This document shows positions 9,401 through 17,196 of a stretch of DNA of 52,833 bases, one piece after another. The notes beneath the pieces are model-generated. The model saw only the letters and a list, made by a program, of their open reading frames with translations, was not told the origin of the DNA and did not search any database. This stretch comes from CAYRSS01 sp964426945 (GTDB taxonomy: Bacteria > Planctomycetota > Phycisphaerae > UBA1845), in NCBI GenBank assembly GCA_964426945.1, contig CAYRSS010000026.1:1-52833 (forward strand), in the 5' to 3' direction. Numbering within the stretch: position 1 is the stretch's first letter; the number at the start of each line of letters is the position of its first letter. Position numbers and translations under genes: made by a program.

Positions 9401-10305
9401 TCGACCAGATCGGCTGGTCACAGTCGACCGGCCTCGACGTCAACGGTGACCGCATCGCCGACGTATTCTTCTCTTCGCCGCGAACCGATTTCGGCGGCGT
9501 GACGCGCACGACCTGCGGCGAGGACTTCAACAACGACGGTGTCTTCAACACGGCCGACCTGAGCGTGGCCAGCTTCAACGGCTGCCAGACGCGCACGGGT
9601 TCGTATGTCTTCAGCGACGACCCCTGCAAGGCTTTCGACTACGACTACAACCATGTGCTCGACGACAACGACGAAGCGGTGTTCGACTGCCTCCGCACCG
9701 GCGGCACGGACTGCTGCGCGAATCTCGTGGAGAACGGCTTCGTGGGCGTGATCTTCGGCGGCGTCTACATCGACGGCGACCGCACGATCAACCAGCTTTC
9801 AACTTCGGAGCTCCCCGGCGTCGTGTTCTTCGGCAACTCCGCGGGCGATCGCGCTGGATACCACGTCAGCACGGCCGGCGACTTCAACCAGGACGGCTTC
9901 GGCGACCTCCTGATCGCCGCCCCGGGCGAGACGCGTGTCGACTCCAGTGGCCGCGAGCGCCTCGGCGTGGTGTACGTGGTCTTCGGCGGGACGCACCTGG
10001 CCAACAAGCGGTGGAACCTCAGCCAGGTCGGCGGCGCCGATCTGCCGGGCATCGTCTTCCTCAGCCCGTATGTGAAGGGCGCGCCGAATGAGGCCGCTCC
10101 GAGCACGGTGGCTTTCATTGGCGACATCAACAGCGACGGGTTCGGGGACATCGCCATCGGCAATCCGCTGGCCGATTTCATCGACCTGAGCTTCCCGCAG
10201 GGTCCGGACGCTCCGGGCGGCGATGCCGCCATCGGTCGTCGCCGCGACACGGGTGACGCCTACATCATTTACGGCAACAACTTCGGCTCGAACCGGAGCC
10301 GCTGA
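6457..10305 (+). CDS. FG-GAP repeat exported lipoprotein
   Basis: Large exported protein of 1282 residues. The N-terminus is a lipoprotein signal with the lipobox VVSC (about residue 29), so it is probably lipid-anchored. An Ig/cadherin-like region (about 45-300) precedes a long integrin-alpha-like section with at least seven FG-GAP units of the D-x-[DN]-x-D-G type: GVGDFDNDGTDDFVMVA, ISGDGRPEIMFGMP, SLGDLNNDGVPEIIVSAP, DFNLDGVPDILAGAP, DVNGDRIADVFFSSP, TAGDFNQDGFGDLLIAAP, GDINSDGFGDIAIGNP. These fold as a Ca-binding beta-propeller. A dockerin-like insert (DFNNDGVFNTADLSVASF) sits near 1025. Role unknown; surface adhesion or structure is an inference from the fold. Two ATGs (6457, 6460) follow GGAG; it is monocistronic as far as seen. 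Confidence 0.85.
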   Translation: MMNRMRGTAVGTGVVLVAAMACMTPMVVSCGGIPTPQLVVGGGGTESDVPTLSFVAPAGDLTVNQGERFTIRWTDTDRDSNARISFLLVDPASTTTYLLVSNIEENDATGPDSFSVSTLLVPVGTYNLLGVINDSVNAAVNVFANIAGTTNRLVVTVAPPGQGPLTVPPVVTVTAPQFNRSVAQDDQITVTIQPTLQAPDAARPYDPDSGATAYLVLDLDTDPKNDDVTNPRTDAQGDPLDIIVLRQQAIAQGAFEEIEFPITIDLAQVPPRPAGDPYYIRVTLSDGPNQPVHAYAAGTISVVQLAAGTVDLFEVGRTLSGAQWYGFNPGANLGSSLAGVGDFDNDGTDDFVMVAQFGSPRNSGPFGEAYLAYGLPDGRFGDRLAANSISKTVSGALFEGPPIRGLGPIQETIPQQTGGITSVARMPDISGDGRPEIMFGMPLAYGAVDAVDWDPADEDVNNNPNDITVNVALRRGRARVITSTNPNAPADSAYNGVFDATISSLVPNADPENPGDMGIFDGGLGNRQWVLIKFTDILASLPDTAETINFETATAAVRFRIFDESPDQANVFLALTDFDDSTRFSSFAENGGEPQVGVDYEAGAIAQFAPQPAGFININIAGLFQRLLDDNMPADYDDEIRLLIVAGSANKAAMRSSERLFADERPELQINYTRRQQISSIGCYPDQLVNNSTGPAGERPSAYLFAGGMATVCYSENRDNRGTTRLDRLDATSVTLELVGQAASPGALADTGLTEDLGFDTAEGGRIAGFRMIGGGFDDVNHTGLAQGPRLDSFGQTVNSLGDLNNDGVPEIIVSAPTNERYLADERARFGSSTQLETTLFTGSLIIKNGGNFNNVFWRDINSEGETATIPILDHHRIGPFGNCLDPAMPRHILDSGGTIEVFAEDPDDYLFDGQSATDFNLDGVPDILAGAPRNNRPGGQQGTGAVYILYGRPIVGDYNLANADDPRLRSPMLRIRGVRAFDQIGWSQSTGLDVNGDRIADVFFSSPRTDFGGVTRTTCGEDFNNDGVFNTADLSVASFNGCQTRTGSYVFSDDPCKAFDYDYNHVLDDNDEAVFDCLRTGGTDCCANLVENGFVGVIFGGVYIDGDRTINQLSTSELPGVVFFGNSAGDRAGYHVSTAGDFNQDGFGDLLIAAPGETRVDSSGRERLGVVYVVFGGTHLANKRWNLSQVGGADLPGIVFLSPYVKGAPNEAAPSTVAFIGDINSDGFGDIAIGNPLADFIDLSFPQGPDAPGGDAAIGRRRDTGDAYIIYGNNFGSNRSR

Positions 10306-10594
10306 TCCAGCGACCCCGCGGGCCCTGCCCAGCGAATCAACCGGCGCCGGGTCGTGGCTTGGTGCCACGGTCCGGCGTCGTTTCGTCCCGGCAGCGGGGG
10401 GAAGCGGCGGGGGAGGGCTGGTGCGGTCCCGACCGTCCCGGCGAACCCGCTTCGCTTGAGCGGCGTAGCATGGCCATGCGCCCGGCGGGTTGACCCGGGG
10501 GGCGGGCTGCCGCTATGAATGCCCCTTCCTGCCCGACGACCGGCCGCTCGCCGGCGCCGCGGGCCCGGGGCCGTACCACGGAGGCTGCGTCCGG
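10306..10594. other. intergenic region before P-type ATPase gene
   Basis: 289 bp of very GC-rich sequence with no gene I can support. No MerR/ArsR-type regulator gene and no obvious metal-responsive operator is visible. The ATPase frame is open 105 bp into this stretch but without a better start. Confidence 0.45.
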
Positions 10595-12598
10595 ATGGCA
10601 CATGATCACCTCAAGGAGATCCAGGCGGAGACCCTCAAGGGCAGCCGCTTGCTGATCTTCACCCTGCTCGGCGGCCTGTTGGTCGTCAGTTCCTTCGTCG
10701 TGGAGTTCGGCTGGGTCAGCCGGACACTCTTCCAGTACGACATCGCCCGCGGCGATTCACCCTACTCCGACATTCTGGCCCTCGCTGGCGCGCTGATGCT
10801 CGGCGGGCCGCTGATGTGGCATGCCATCAAGCACCTCGGCCACGGCCACATGGACGAGCTCGTGGCCGTCGCCATCGCGGCGGCCATCGCACTCGGCGAC
10901 TACCAGGAAGCGGGGATCGTCGCTTTCTTCATGGTGATCTCGACCGTCATCGAATCGCGCACCGCCCTCGGCGCACGTGCCGCGATCGAGTCGCTGCTGC
11001 GTCTCACGCCTGAGGACGCCCATCGGATCAGCGCGGACGGCAATGAGCAGGTCGTGCCCGCGTCGCAGCTTCGCCCCGGCGACGTCATTCGCGTTCGCCC
11101 CGGCGACAACATCCCGGCGGACGGCGAGGTGCTCACCGGCGAGTCGACCGTTAACCAGGCCAACATCACGGGCGAGTCGCTCCCCGTGGACAAGTCGACG
11201 GGGGATCAGGTCTTCAGCGGCACGAGCAACGTCACCGGCGCCATGGACATCCGCGTGACCAAGGCCGGCCGCGATACGACCCTTGGACGTGTGCAGCAGC
11301 TCATCTCGGACGCCTCGAAGACGAGGATTCCGCTGATGCGGCTGATCGACCGCTACGCGAGCTTCTACACGCCGACGGTGATCATGCTGGCGGCTGTGGT
11401 GCTCTATTTCTCGTGGTTTACCGGCAACAAGGAAGAGGGCATGCAGAAGGCGATCACGATGCTGATCGTGGCCTGCCCCTGTGCGCTGGTGCTGGCAACG
11501 CCCACGGCGATGGTGGCTGCCCTGAGCTGCGCGGCCCGGGTGGGAATCCTGATCAAGAGCGTCGTGCACTTGGAGTATGCCCGGACCTTGACCGCGGTGA
11601 TCTTCGACAAGACCGGCACGCTCACCACCGGGCAGCTGTCCGTCACGCAGATGAAGCCCGCGCCCGGCGCAGATCCGGCGGACCTGCTGAAATCCGCGGC
11701 CTCGGCGCAGCAGCGCAGCAAGCACCCGACTGCGGTTGCGATGGTGGCCATCGCCCGCAAGGCACGGATCGAACTGACCACGCCGAGCGAGTTCAACGAA
11801 GTCGCCGGCAAGGGCGTGGCGGCGCGGATTGACGGCGAGCAGATCCGCGTGGGGCGTTCGTCCTGGCTGCGCGATTCCGGCGTGGACATGTCTCCGACGC
11901 AGAATCCCGAGTTTGCGGAGCCCGAGGGCGTCAGCCTGCTCTACGTCGCCCGAGGCAATAGCCTGCTCGGCTGGGTCGGCCTCGAAGACCGGACGCGCGA
12001 GGAGGCTCGGGAGGCGATCGACGAGCTGCGCGGCATGAACATCCGCAACGTGTCGATGATCACGGGCGACAAGTGGTCCGTTGCCCGCCGGGTCGGCGCC
12101 GAGATGGGCTGCACCGAGGTGCAGGCGGAGGTGCTCCCTGAGCAGAAGCTTGAATTCGTCCGCGAACTCAAGCGCCGCGGCCACCGCGTGGCGGTGGTAG
12201 GTGACGGTGTGAACGATGCACCGATGCTGGCCGCCAGCGATCTGGGTATCGCGATGGGCGCCGCGGGCAGCGACGTGGCGATCAACTCGGCCTCGGTCGC
12301 GCTGATGAACAGCGACCTGTCCCGTGTACCCTTCCTGATCAAGCTCTCGCGCACGACGACGCGCGTGGTCTATCAGAATATTCTGTTCGGCGTCGCCTTC
12401 ATCGTCATCACCATGGCATTGGCCATCTGGGGCTGGCTTACGCCGATCATCGCGGCCGTGGCGCACACGTTGGCAACGGCCTTCGTGATCCTCAATAGTG
12501 CGAAGCTGGTTCGCTTCGGCGAAGAGATTCCCGACATGGAAGCCGCCGAGGATGCGGAGCCCGAGGGCCAGTACGCGGGCGCCGTGGCGCCGGCCTGA
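10595..12598 (+). CDS. heavy-metal P1B-type ATPase without HMA domain
   Basis: Cation-translocating P-type ATPase of 667 residues, exporting a soft metal ion across the inner membrane. Visible: two N-terminal membrane helices (about 17-35, 57-77), a further pair (about 88-118), actuator motif TGES (181-184 and again ITGESLPVDK), the CPC metal site (294-296, in ACPCALVLATP), phosphorylation loop DKTGTLTTG with Asp338, the SKHP motif of the N-domain, MITGDK and hinge GDGVNDAP. CPC suggests Cu/Ag or Zn/Cd/Pb; a HGHMDE segment is near helix 3. No N-terminal CxxC metal-binding domain is present, and no regulator is adjacent. ATG at 10595 follows GGAGG with a rather long spacer. A terminator-like hairpin follows. 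Confidence 0.9.
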   Translation: MAHDHLKEIQAETLKGSRLLIFTLLGGLLVVSSFVVEFGWVSRTLFQYDIARGDSPYSDILALAGALMLGGPLMWHAIKHLGHGHMDELVAVAIAAAIALGDYQEAGIVAFFMVISTVIESRTALGARAAIESLLRLTPEDAHRISADGNEQVVPASQLRPGDVIRVRPGDNIPADGEVLTGESTVNQANITGESLPVDKSTGDQVFSGTSNVTGAMDIRVTKAGRDTTLGRVQQLISDASKTRIPLMRLIDRYASFYTPTVIMLAAVVLYFSWFTGNKEEGMQKAITMLIVACPCALVLATPTAMVAALSCAARVGILIKSVVHLEYARTLTAVIFDKTGTLTTGQLSVTQMKPAPGADPADLLKSAASAQQRSKHPTAVAMVAIARKARIELTTPSEFNEVAGKGVAARIDGEQIRVGRSSWLRDSGVDMSPTQNPEFAEPEGVSLLYVARGNSLLGWVGLEDRTREEAREAIDELRGMNIRNVSMITGDKWSVARRVGAEMGCTEVQAEVLPEQKLEFVRELKRRGHRVAVVGDGVNDAPMLAASDLGIAMGAAGSDVAINSASVALMNSDLSRVPFLIKLSRTTTRVVYQNILFGVAFIVITMALAIWGWLTPIIAAVAHTLATAFVILNSAKLVRFGEEIPDMEAAEDAEPEGQYAGAVAPA

Positions 12599-12644
12599 GT
12601 CTCAGCCGCAAGGGCAGGAATCTAACCATGACCGGGCAGGCCGC

Positions 12645-12672
12645 GGGCAGCGGGTCTGCCCTGTTTCATTTT
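12645..12672 (+). terminator. candidate intrinsic terminator of the ATPase gene
   Basis: GGGCAG/CTGCCC stem with a 5-nt loop (CGGGT) followed by the T-rich run TGTTTCATTTT. It lies 47 bp after the ATPase stop and before the convergent RidA gene. Confidence 0.5.
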
Positions 12673-12685
12673 CCCGCGTCCAGGC

Positions 12686-13117
12686 TCAAGCGCGACCGTC
12701 TGGAATCGCCGCGATCACCTTCAGCTCGACGGCGATTGGCGTGGGCAGCGCGCCGACCTCGATGGTCGTGCGCGTCGGCTGGTTGCTCTTGAAGTGCTCG
12801 GCGTACAGCCGGTTGAACGCGGGGAAGTCGCGCTTCATGTCGGTCAGAAAGCAGGTCACGTCGACCACGTCATCCCAGCGGGCTCCGGCGTCCTCGAGGA
12901 CGAGCCGTACGTTCTCGAATACGCTCAGGCACTGCGTCTCGATGTCGTACGCGACGATTTCACCCTTGTCGTTCAACGTCACGCCGGGGATATCCTTCGT
13001 GCCGCGCTTGCGCGGGCCGATGCCGGAGAGAAACAGGAGGTTGCCCACACGGCGGGCGTGGGGGAAGGCGCCGACGGGCTCGGGCGCGCGCTGGCTGGTG
13101 TACGAGTCCCGAGACAC
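12686..13117 (-). CDS. RidA family protein (YjgF/YER057c/UK114)
   Basis: RidA-family protein of 143 residues, slightly longer than canonical RidA (~128). Canonical members hydrolyse reactive enamine/imine intermediates to protect PLP enzymes; some relatives are 2-aminomuconate deaminases, which also carry an N-terminal extension like the GTKDIPG...DIETQ region here. Seen: GNLLFLSGIGP, FENVRLVLEDAGARWDDVVDVTCFLTDM, and RTTIEVGALPTP with Arg116 (carboxylate-binding in the family) and Glu131 in VELKVIA. The GTG start at 13117 is set by AGGAG 7 nt upstream; the frame continues to 13159. It faces the ATPase gene tail to tail. Confidence 0.88.
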   Translation of the reverse strand: MSRDSYTSQRAPEPVGAFPHARRVGNLLFLSGIGPRKRGTKDIPGVTLNDKGEIVAYDIETQCLSVFENVRLVLEDAGARWDDVVDVTCFLTDMKRDFPAFNRLYAEHFKSNQPTRTTIEVGALPTPIAVELKVIAAIPDGRA

Positions 13118-13308
13118 GGCATTGCTCCTGGCGGGTGTCCGATCGGTCGGGTTGACCATCCCGACGCGTAGGGAGTCAGTGTCGCCGGGCGCCGGGCGGC
13201 GTCAACCGCACGCCGGCAGCGCAAGAAGCGGGGCGGCGGCAGACCCGATCGGGCCAAGCCGCCGCCCTGGTTGCTCCGCGGAACCCCAGTGAAGCTGCGA
13301 CCGGAGGC

Positions 13309-13953
13309 TCAGTGGCTCCCGGCGATCGCCTCGATCCGCTCGGCCGTGTTCTGCAGGCGGCCGATTTCCGCCGAGCCCGCACTGGGCGACGCAATGCGGA
13401 GTTCGGTCGTTTCGACAGAAGGCGTGAGCGTCTCGCCCGCGGCGATCTTGCCACGGCTCCAGCGGCGCATGAGGAAGTGTCGTGTATCGCCGGGGTGCAA
13501 CTGGCCGGGCCAGTCGTCCACGCCGAGCGGCGTGGCCACCACGTCGGTCCAGTTCTCCACGGGCACGCCGCTTGAGTTCAGCGCGGCGACGCGCACGCTC
13601 ATCAGCGTCACGACCTGGTCGCCATTGTTGGTGATGGTGAGGGCCGGGCGCGTATAGCGTCCCTCCTCGTCCGTCACGAAGGCCGCTTCGATCTTGATGT
13701 GTTCCTTGTACGCCGGGGCGCGGTCGCCCAGCAGTTCACTGGTCGCCGGGCCAACGGCTTCGATCAGGTCGGGCAGGCTTTCGATGGTGTGCCCGGCCAC
13801 GTTAAGTACCTGTGACGCCTTCTGATCGACCACGCTGATGCCGTAGACACCCAGCACCAGCACGGTGCCGATCAGTGAGATCGCTACGGCCGCGAAGCTG
13901 AAGAACAACGCGCTGAGCGGTGACATGCGTCGAGGCGGCGCCTGGGTATTCAT
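13309..13953 (-). CDS. hypothetical single-pass membrane protein
   Basis: A 214-residue protein I do not recognise. It has a short cytoplasmic N-terminus (MNTQAPPRRMSP), one membrane helix (about 12-37, SALFFSFAAVAISLIGTVLV) and a soluble C-terminal domain with a beta-sandwich-like pattern (ALTITNNGDQVVTLMSVRV, then TELRIASPSAGS), which looks like an Ig-type fold outside the membrane. The start is supported by GGAG 7 nt before ATG. The gene is divergent from the membrane protein at 14115 and the two starts are 161 bp apart. Confidence 0.7.
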   Translation of the reverse strand: MNTQAPPRRMSPLSALFFSFAAVAISLIGTVLVLGVYGISVVDQKASQVLNVAGHTIESLPDLIEAVGPATSELLGDRAPAYKEHIKIEAAFVTDEEGRYTRPALTITNNGDQVVTLMSVRVAALNSSGVPVENWTDVVATPLGVDDWPGQLHPGDTRHFLMRRWSRGKIAAGETLTPSVETTELRIASPSAGSAEIGRLQNTAERIEAIAGSH

Positions 13954-14114
13954 GGTCTTGCTCCGAATGGGGTCTGGAGTTCCGTTTCTCTTCCGCAGCC
14001 CTGGCCGGGCGTCGGACACGGAGGGGTATTCGACCACCGGCGGCGATTATTCTCGCGATTCCGGTGGTGAGCCCGTCGTTGCCGGTGCCGGGGGGAACGG
14101 CTAACGTCCGGCCC

Positions 14115-14906
14115 ATGACCGCTTCCGCCGCCGAGTCTTCGCGAGACCCCGTCGCCGTCGCGCCCGCGGACGCCCAGAGGGAGGCCGTGCTGGCGTTCTG
14201 CCGAACGCCGTTCGCCATTCGGCGGAATGTGGTCAAGGTGTGGCGACCGCTTCCTGCGGGGCTCTGGACGGCCCTGGACCGAGCGGAAGACGCCCTTCCG
14301 GCGGCCCGGCGCGAGCTGGGCTCGCTGGCCGCGGTGCTCGCGATTTCGCTTGGGCTATGGCTTTTGAGCTCGGTCGCGTACAGGCCGGCTGAAACTGCGG
14401 ACACTGTCTACCCCGTTCTCGGGAGGCCGGTTCCCCCGGCGACCAGCGCGATCACGCCGGCGGGGCCGTCGGTCGGCTGGGGCTGGACGCCGGGGTTGTC
14501 TGGCATACTCGTATTCTGGACCGTCGCTCCTACGCTGGCGGGCTGGGCCGCCTTTCGGGGGCTCTGGATCCCCCGGTTCGGCGGTGAGCCGGCCCGGCGC
14601 TTCGCCGGCCACCTCGCCTGTGTGTACGCCTACGTCTTCGTCATGATCGCGGTGGGCGCGGTCTTGCTCGCACTGCTTGTACGCTGGTGGCCTGCAGAGA
14701 CGGCGTGGCTGCGGTGGTGCCTGTGGTGCTTCCTTTTCGGCGAGTCGTTCTTCGTGCCCGCCGTGATGTGGATCCGGCTGATGGTTCACGATCGCGACGG
14801 GCGGGCGTTCGGGCCGCGACGCTACGTCGGGCTGGCGGTCTACCTCGTGGTCTGCGTGGTCGTGCCGCTCGCGGGCATGGTGGTGCAGCTTGGCCGGCTA
14901 CCGTGA
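14115..14906 (+). CDS. hypothetical multi-pass membrane protein
   Basis: A 263-residue integral membrane protein without a family I can name. Hydrophobic segments lie at about 76-94 (LAAVLAISLGLWLLSSVA), 130-150, 172-196 (YAYVFVMIAVGAVLLALLV), 205-222 and 236-255. Its arrangement resembles YIP1-like membrane proteins but no signature is visible, so that is only a suggestion. The ATG at 14115 begins just after a region coding antisense for the divergent neighbour; no strong ribosome binding site is seen. Its 3' end overlaps the convergent reductase gene by 9 bp. Confidence 0.65.
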   Translation: MTASAAESSRDPVAVAPADAQREAVLAFCRTPFAIRRNVVKVWRPLPAGLWTALDRAEDALPAARRELGSLAAVLAISLGLWLLSSVAYRPAETADTVYPVLGRPVPPATSAITPAGPSVGWGWTPGLSGILVFWTVAPTLAGWAAFRGLWIPRFGGEPARRFAGHLACVYAYVFVMIAVGAVLLALLVRWWPAETAWLRWCLWCFLFGESFFVPAVMWIRLMVHDRDGRAFGPRRYVGLAVYLVVCVVVPLAGMVVQLGRLP

Positions 14907-15929
14907 CGCTTCGGTGACCAGTTGCGGATGCGCCGGGAAGGCCGGCATATAGCCGTGCTCCACGAACCAGAGCAGCGCATCGCGTACGGCCTCTCTGACA
15001 GGCCTGGCGCGGTAGCCGAGCTCCGCCTCCGCCTTGGCCGAGTTGACGTAGTGTTCGAGGTAGGCGCTGTGCAGGACGCACAGGTTGGTGTCGCGGAACA
15101 GTGACGGCGCGGCGCGACCGAGAAGGCTGCCCAAGGCGGCGAAGGGCCATACCGGCCACGCCGGCAGCGCGATGCGTGGCCGAGGCACGCCGGCCAGATC
15201 GCAGACCATGTTCGCGTAGGTTCGATAGCTCAGATTCTCCCCGCCGAGCAGGTATCGTTCGCCGGTTCGTCCTTTTTCCATGGCCAGCAGATGGCCGGCC
15301 GCGGCGTCGCGCACATCGACGAAGTTGATCCCCCCGCGCGTCGGGTAAACGAAAATGCGCCGACGGGCGATCTGGATCGTCATGCGGCCGGCGCTGGGCT
15401 TGATGTCCCACGGCCCCACGAGGTAGGTGGGGTTCACGATAACCGCGTCCAGCCCCTTGTGGACGTGCTCGATCACCACCGCTTCCGATTCGAGCTTGGT
15501 TCGGTAGTAAGGGGTGCCGGGGGTGGAGAGATTCCACCGGTCGTGCTCCGTCCCACCGGAGTCGATGGCGCCCGCGGCGACGGTCGCAATGGAGCTGGTG
15601 TGAACCAACCGGCGCACGCCCGCGGCTCGCGCGGCGGTGCAGACATTCCTGGTCCCCTCGACGTTGATGCGCCGCGCGGTTTCAAGTCCCCAAGGGGTGA
15701 TCTGAACCCAGGCGGCCAGGTGATAGATCTGATCGCAGCCTTCGACGGCGGCCGCGACGGAGCGCGCATCGGTCACGTCGCCGGTGGCGAACTCTACGAG
15801 CGGCGAATCGAGCCCGCGGCGCGGCGAGGTCGGGCGGACGAGGACGCGCACGCGCTCCCCGCGAGAGGTCAGCAGGCGAACAAGATTGACGCCGAGGAAC
15901 CCGGTACCGCCGGTGATGAGCGCGGGCAT
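14898..15929 (-). CDS. NAD-dependent 3-beta-HSD/epimerase-like reductase (OleD/HpnA-like)
   Basis: Extended short-chain dehydrogenase/reductase of 343 residues. The nucleotide-binding motif GGTGFLG is at 7-13, and the catalytic pair YYRTK lies after a Ser-rich HTSSIATVA strand, as in 3-beta-hydroxysteroid dehydrogenases and NAD-sugar epimerases. Known relatives include HpnA and OleD, the 2-alkyl-3-oxoalkanoate reductase of long-chain olefin synthesis. The adjacent upstream gene, 72 bp away on the same strand, is a KAS-III/OleA-like condensing enzyme, which favours acyl-chain chemistry over sugar epimerisation. That is inference. ATG at 15929 starts directly at the Rossmann strand. Confidence 0.82.
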   Translation of the reverse strand: MPALITGGTGFLGVNLVRLLTSRGERVRVLVRPTSPRRGLDSPLVEFATGDVTDARSVAAAVEGCDQIYHLAAWVQITPWGLETARRINVEGTRNVCTAARAAGVRRLVHTSSIATVAAGAIDSGGTEHDRWNLSTPGTPYYRTKLESEAVVIEHVHKGLDAVIVNPTYLVGPWDIKPSAGRMTIQIARRRIFVYPTRGGINFVDVRDAAAGHLLAMEKGRTGERYLLGGENLSYRTYANMVCDLAGVPRPRIALPAWPVWPFAALGSLLGRAAPSLFRDTNLCVLHSAYLEHYVNSAKAEAELGYRARPVREAVRDALLWFVEHGYMPAFPAHPQLVTEASR

Positions 15930-16001
15930 GGATCTATCGCGCGGAGAGGGACGAGCGCCGAGATCGACCAAGCATTCGAACGCAGGCCGGAAAGGCGAAA
16001 A

Positions 16002-17033
16002 CTACCACACGAGCGGAATCACGCCGACGCTGAAGCCCGCAGCACCGCCGACGAGCAGCACGCGGGCGCCGGGCTTGAGTTTGCCCGCGTCATACGCCCG
16101 GGCCAGGCAAAGCGGAATGCTCGCCGCAGCGGTGTTGCCGAACTCGGTGACCGTCACGATCTCGTGGCCTGACTTGAACCCGCAGCGATCGCACAGGTCG
16201 TAGACCATGTCCTCGGTGACCTGGTGGCCGCAGACTACGTCGACGTCCTCCGGCTTCCACTCGATCTGACCAAGCACCTCAGCGACCAGGCCGGGGATAA
16301 GCTCGTACGCGGCCTCGCGAAGGCCCTGAGACTCACTGCGGAAGTAGGAGTACGCCTCGTTGAAGCGGTACATGCTGCCGCCGCCGAGCACCGTCGCGAG
16401 GCGCCACTTCTCGCCGAATGAGCGGAAACGACTACCCAGGATGCCGCGCGGCTGATCGGCCGAACCGGCCTGAAGCACGACCGCGGCGCCGGCGTCGCCC
16501 AGCGTCAGGCTGGCGAGGCGGGACTTGAGGTCGTCGAGCGAGTGGATCGACCAGTCGATCGAGAGCGAAAGCGTTTCTCCGGCGACGACGAGGGCGGTCT
16601 TGCTCTTGCCCGCGCGGATGTGTGAATCCGCGACGTCGAGGCCGTTGAGAAAGCTGTTGCAGGCGTTCTTGACGTCCATGACCTGCGCGTTGGAACAGCG
16701 CAGCTTTTCCTGGACGATGTTAGCGGTCGCGGGCTCGGTGATGTCCTGAGTGCAGGAGGCGAAGATGATCAGGTCGACGTCACCGCGGGCCACCCCGGCG
16801 CGTTCCAAGGCCCGCTCACCGGCCTTCGAGGCGAGGTCGGAAGCCTGTTCGTCCTCCGCACGGTAGCGGCGCGAGCGCACGCCCGTGAGACGTTGAATCA
16901 AGCCGTTCGTGATGGAGAACTGGGTAGTCTCCATCACCTTGCGGTTGATCTCCTCGGCCGTGACGGTGCGCTGCGGGACGTAATCCCCGACGCTGAGCAG
17001 CACCGACCGGACAGCTCCGTTGTGTGTCCTCAT
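16002..17033 (-). CDS. beta-ketoacyl synthase III / OleA-like thiolase
   Basis: Thiolase-fold condensing enzyme of 343 residues. Catalytic Cys125 lies in VKNACNSFLNG, with the histidine in VVCGHQVTEDM and the asparagine in TEFGNTAAAS, giving the Cys-His-Asn triad of KAS III. A glutamate (Glu100, in DITEPATA) lies 25 residues before the Cys, close to where OleA has its base glutamate; FabH proteins lack it. It would condense two acyl-CoA/ACP units head to head (OleA) or extend acetyl units (FabH). The reductase gene follows after 72 bp. No oleB or oleC homologue is in the window. ATG at 17033 was preferred to TTG one codon earlier; no clear Shine-Dalgarno. Confidence 0.82.
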   Translation of the reverse strand: MRTHNGAVRSVLLSVGDYVPQRTVTAEEINRKVMETTQFSITNGLIQRLTGVRSRRYRAEDEQASDLASKAGERALERAGVARGDVDLIIFASCTQDITEPATANIVQEKLRCSNAQVMDVKNACNSFLNGLDVADSHIRAGKSKTALVVAGETLSLSIDWSIHSLDDLKSRLASLTLGDAGAAVVLQAGSADQPRGILGSRFRSFGEKWRLATVLGGGSMYRFNEAYSYFRSESQGLREAAYELIPGLVAEVLGQIEWKPEDVDVVCGHQVTEDMVYDLCDRCGFKSGHEIVTVTEFGNTAAASIPLCLARAYDAGKLKPGARVLLVGGAAGFSVGVIPLVW

Positions 17034-17196
17034 CAAGCTTGCGGATCCATAACCGTTCCGTGGACCTCATGTCCAAGCGAGCACGAAGCTCGGGATTATG
17101 TAAGGCGGGGGGGAAGGCTGTCAAGCCAAAAACTTTCGCGACCGCACAATCAGCCTGAGCGTTGGAGCGGCTGTGTGGCTTTATTTTCTGCGGCTG

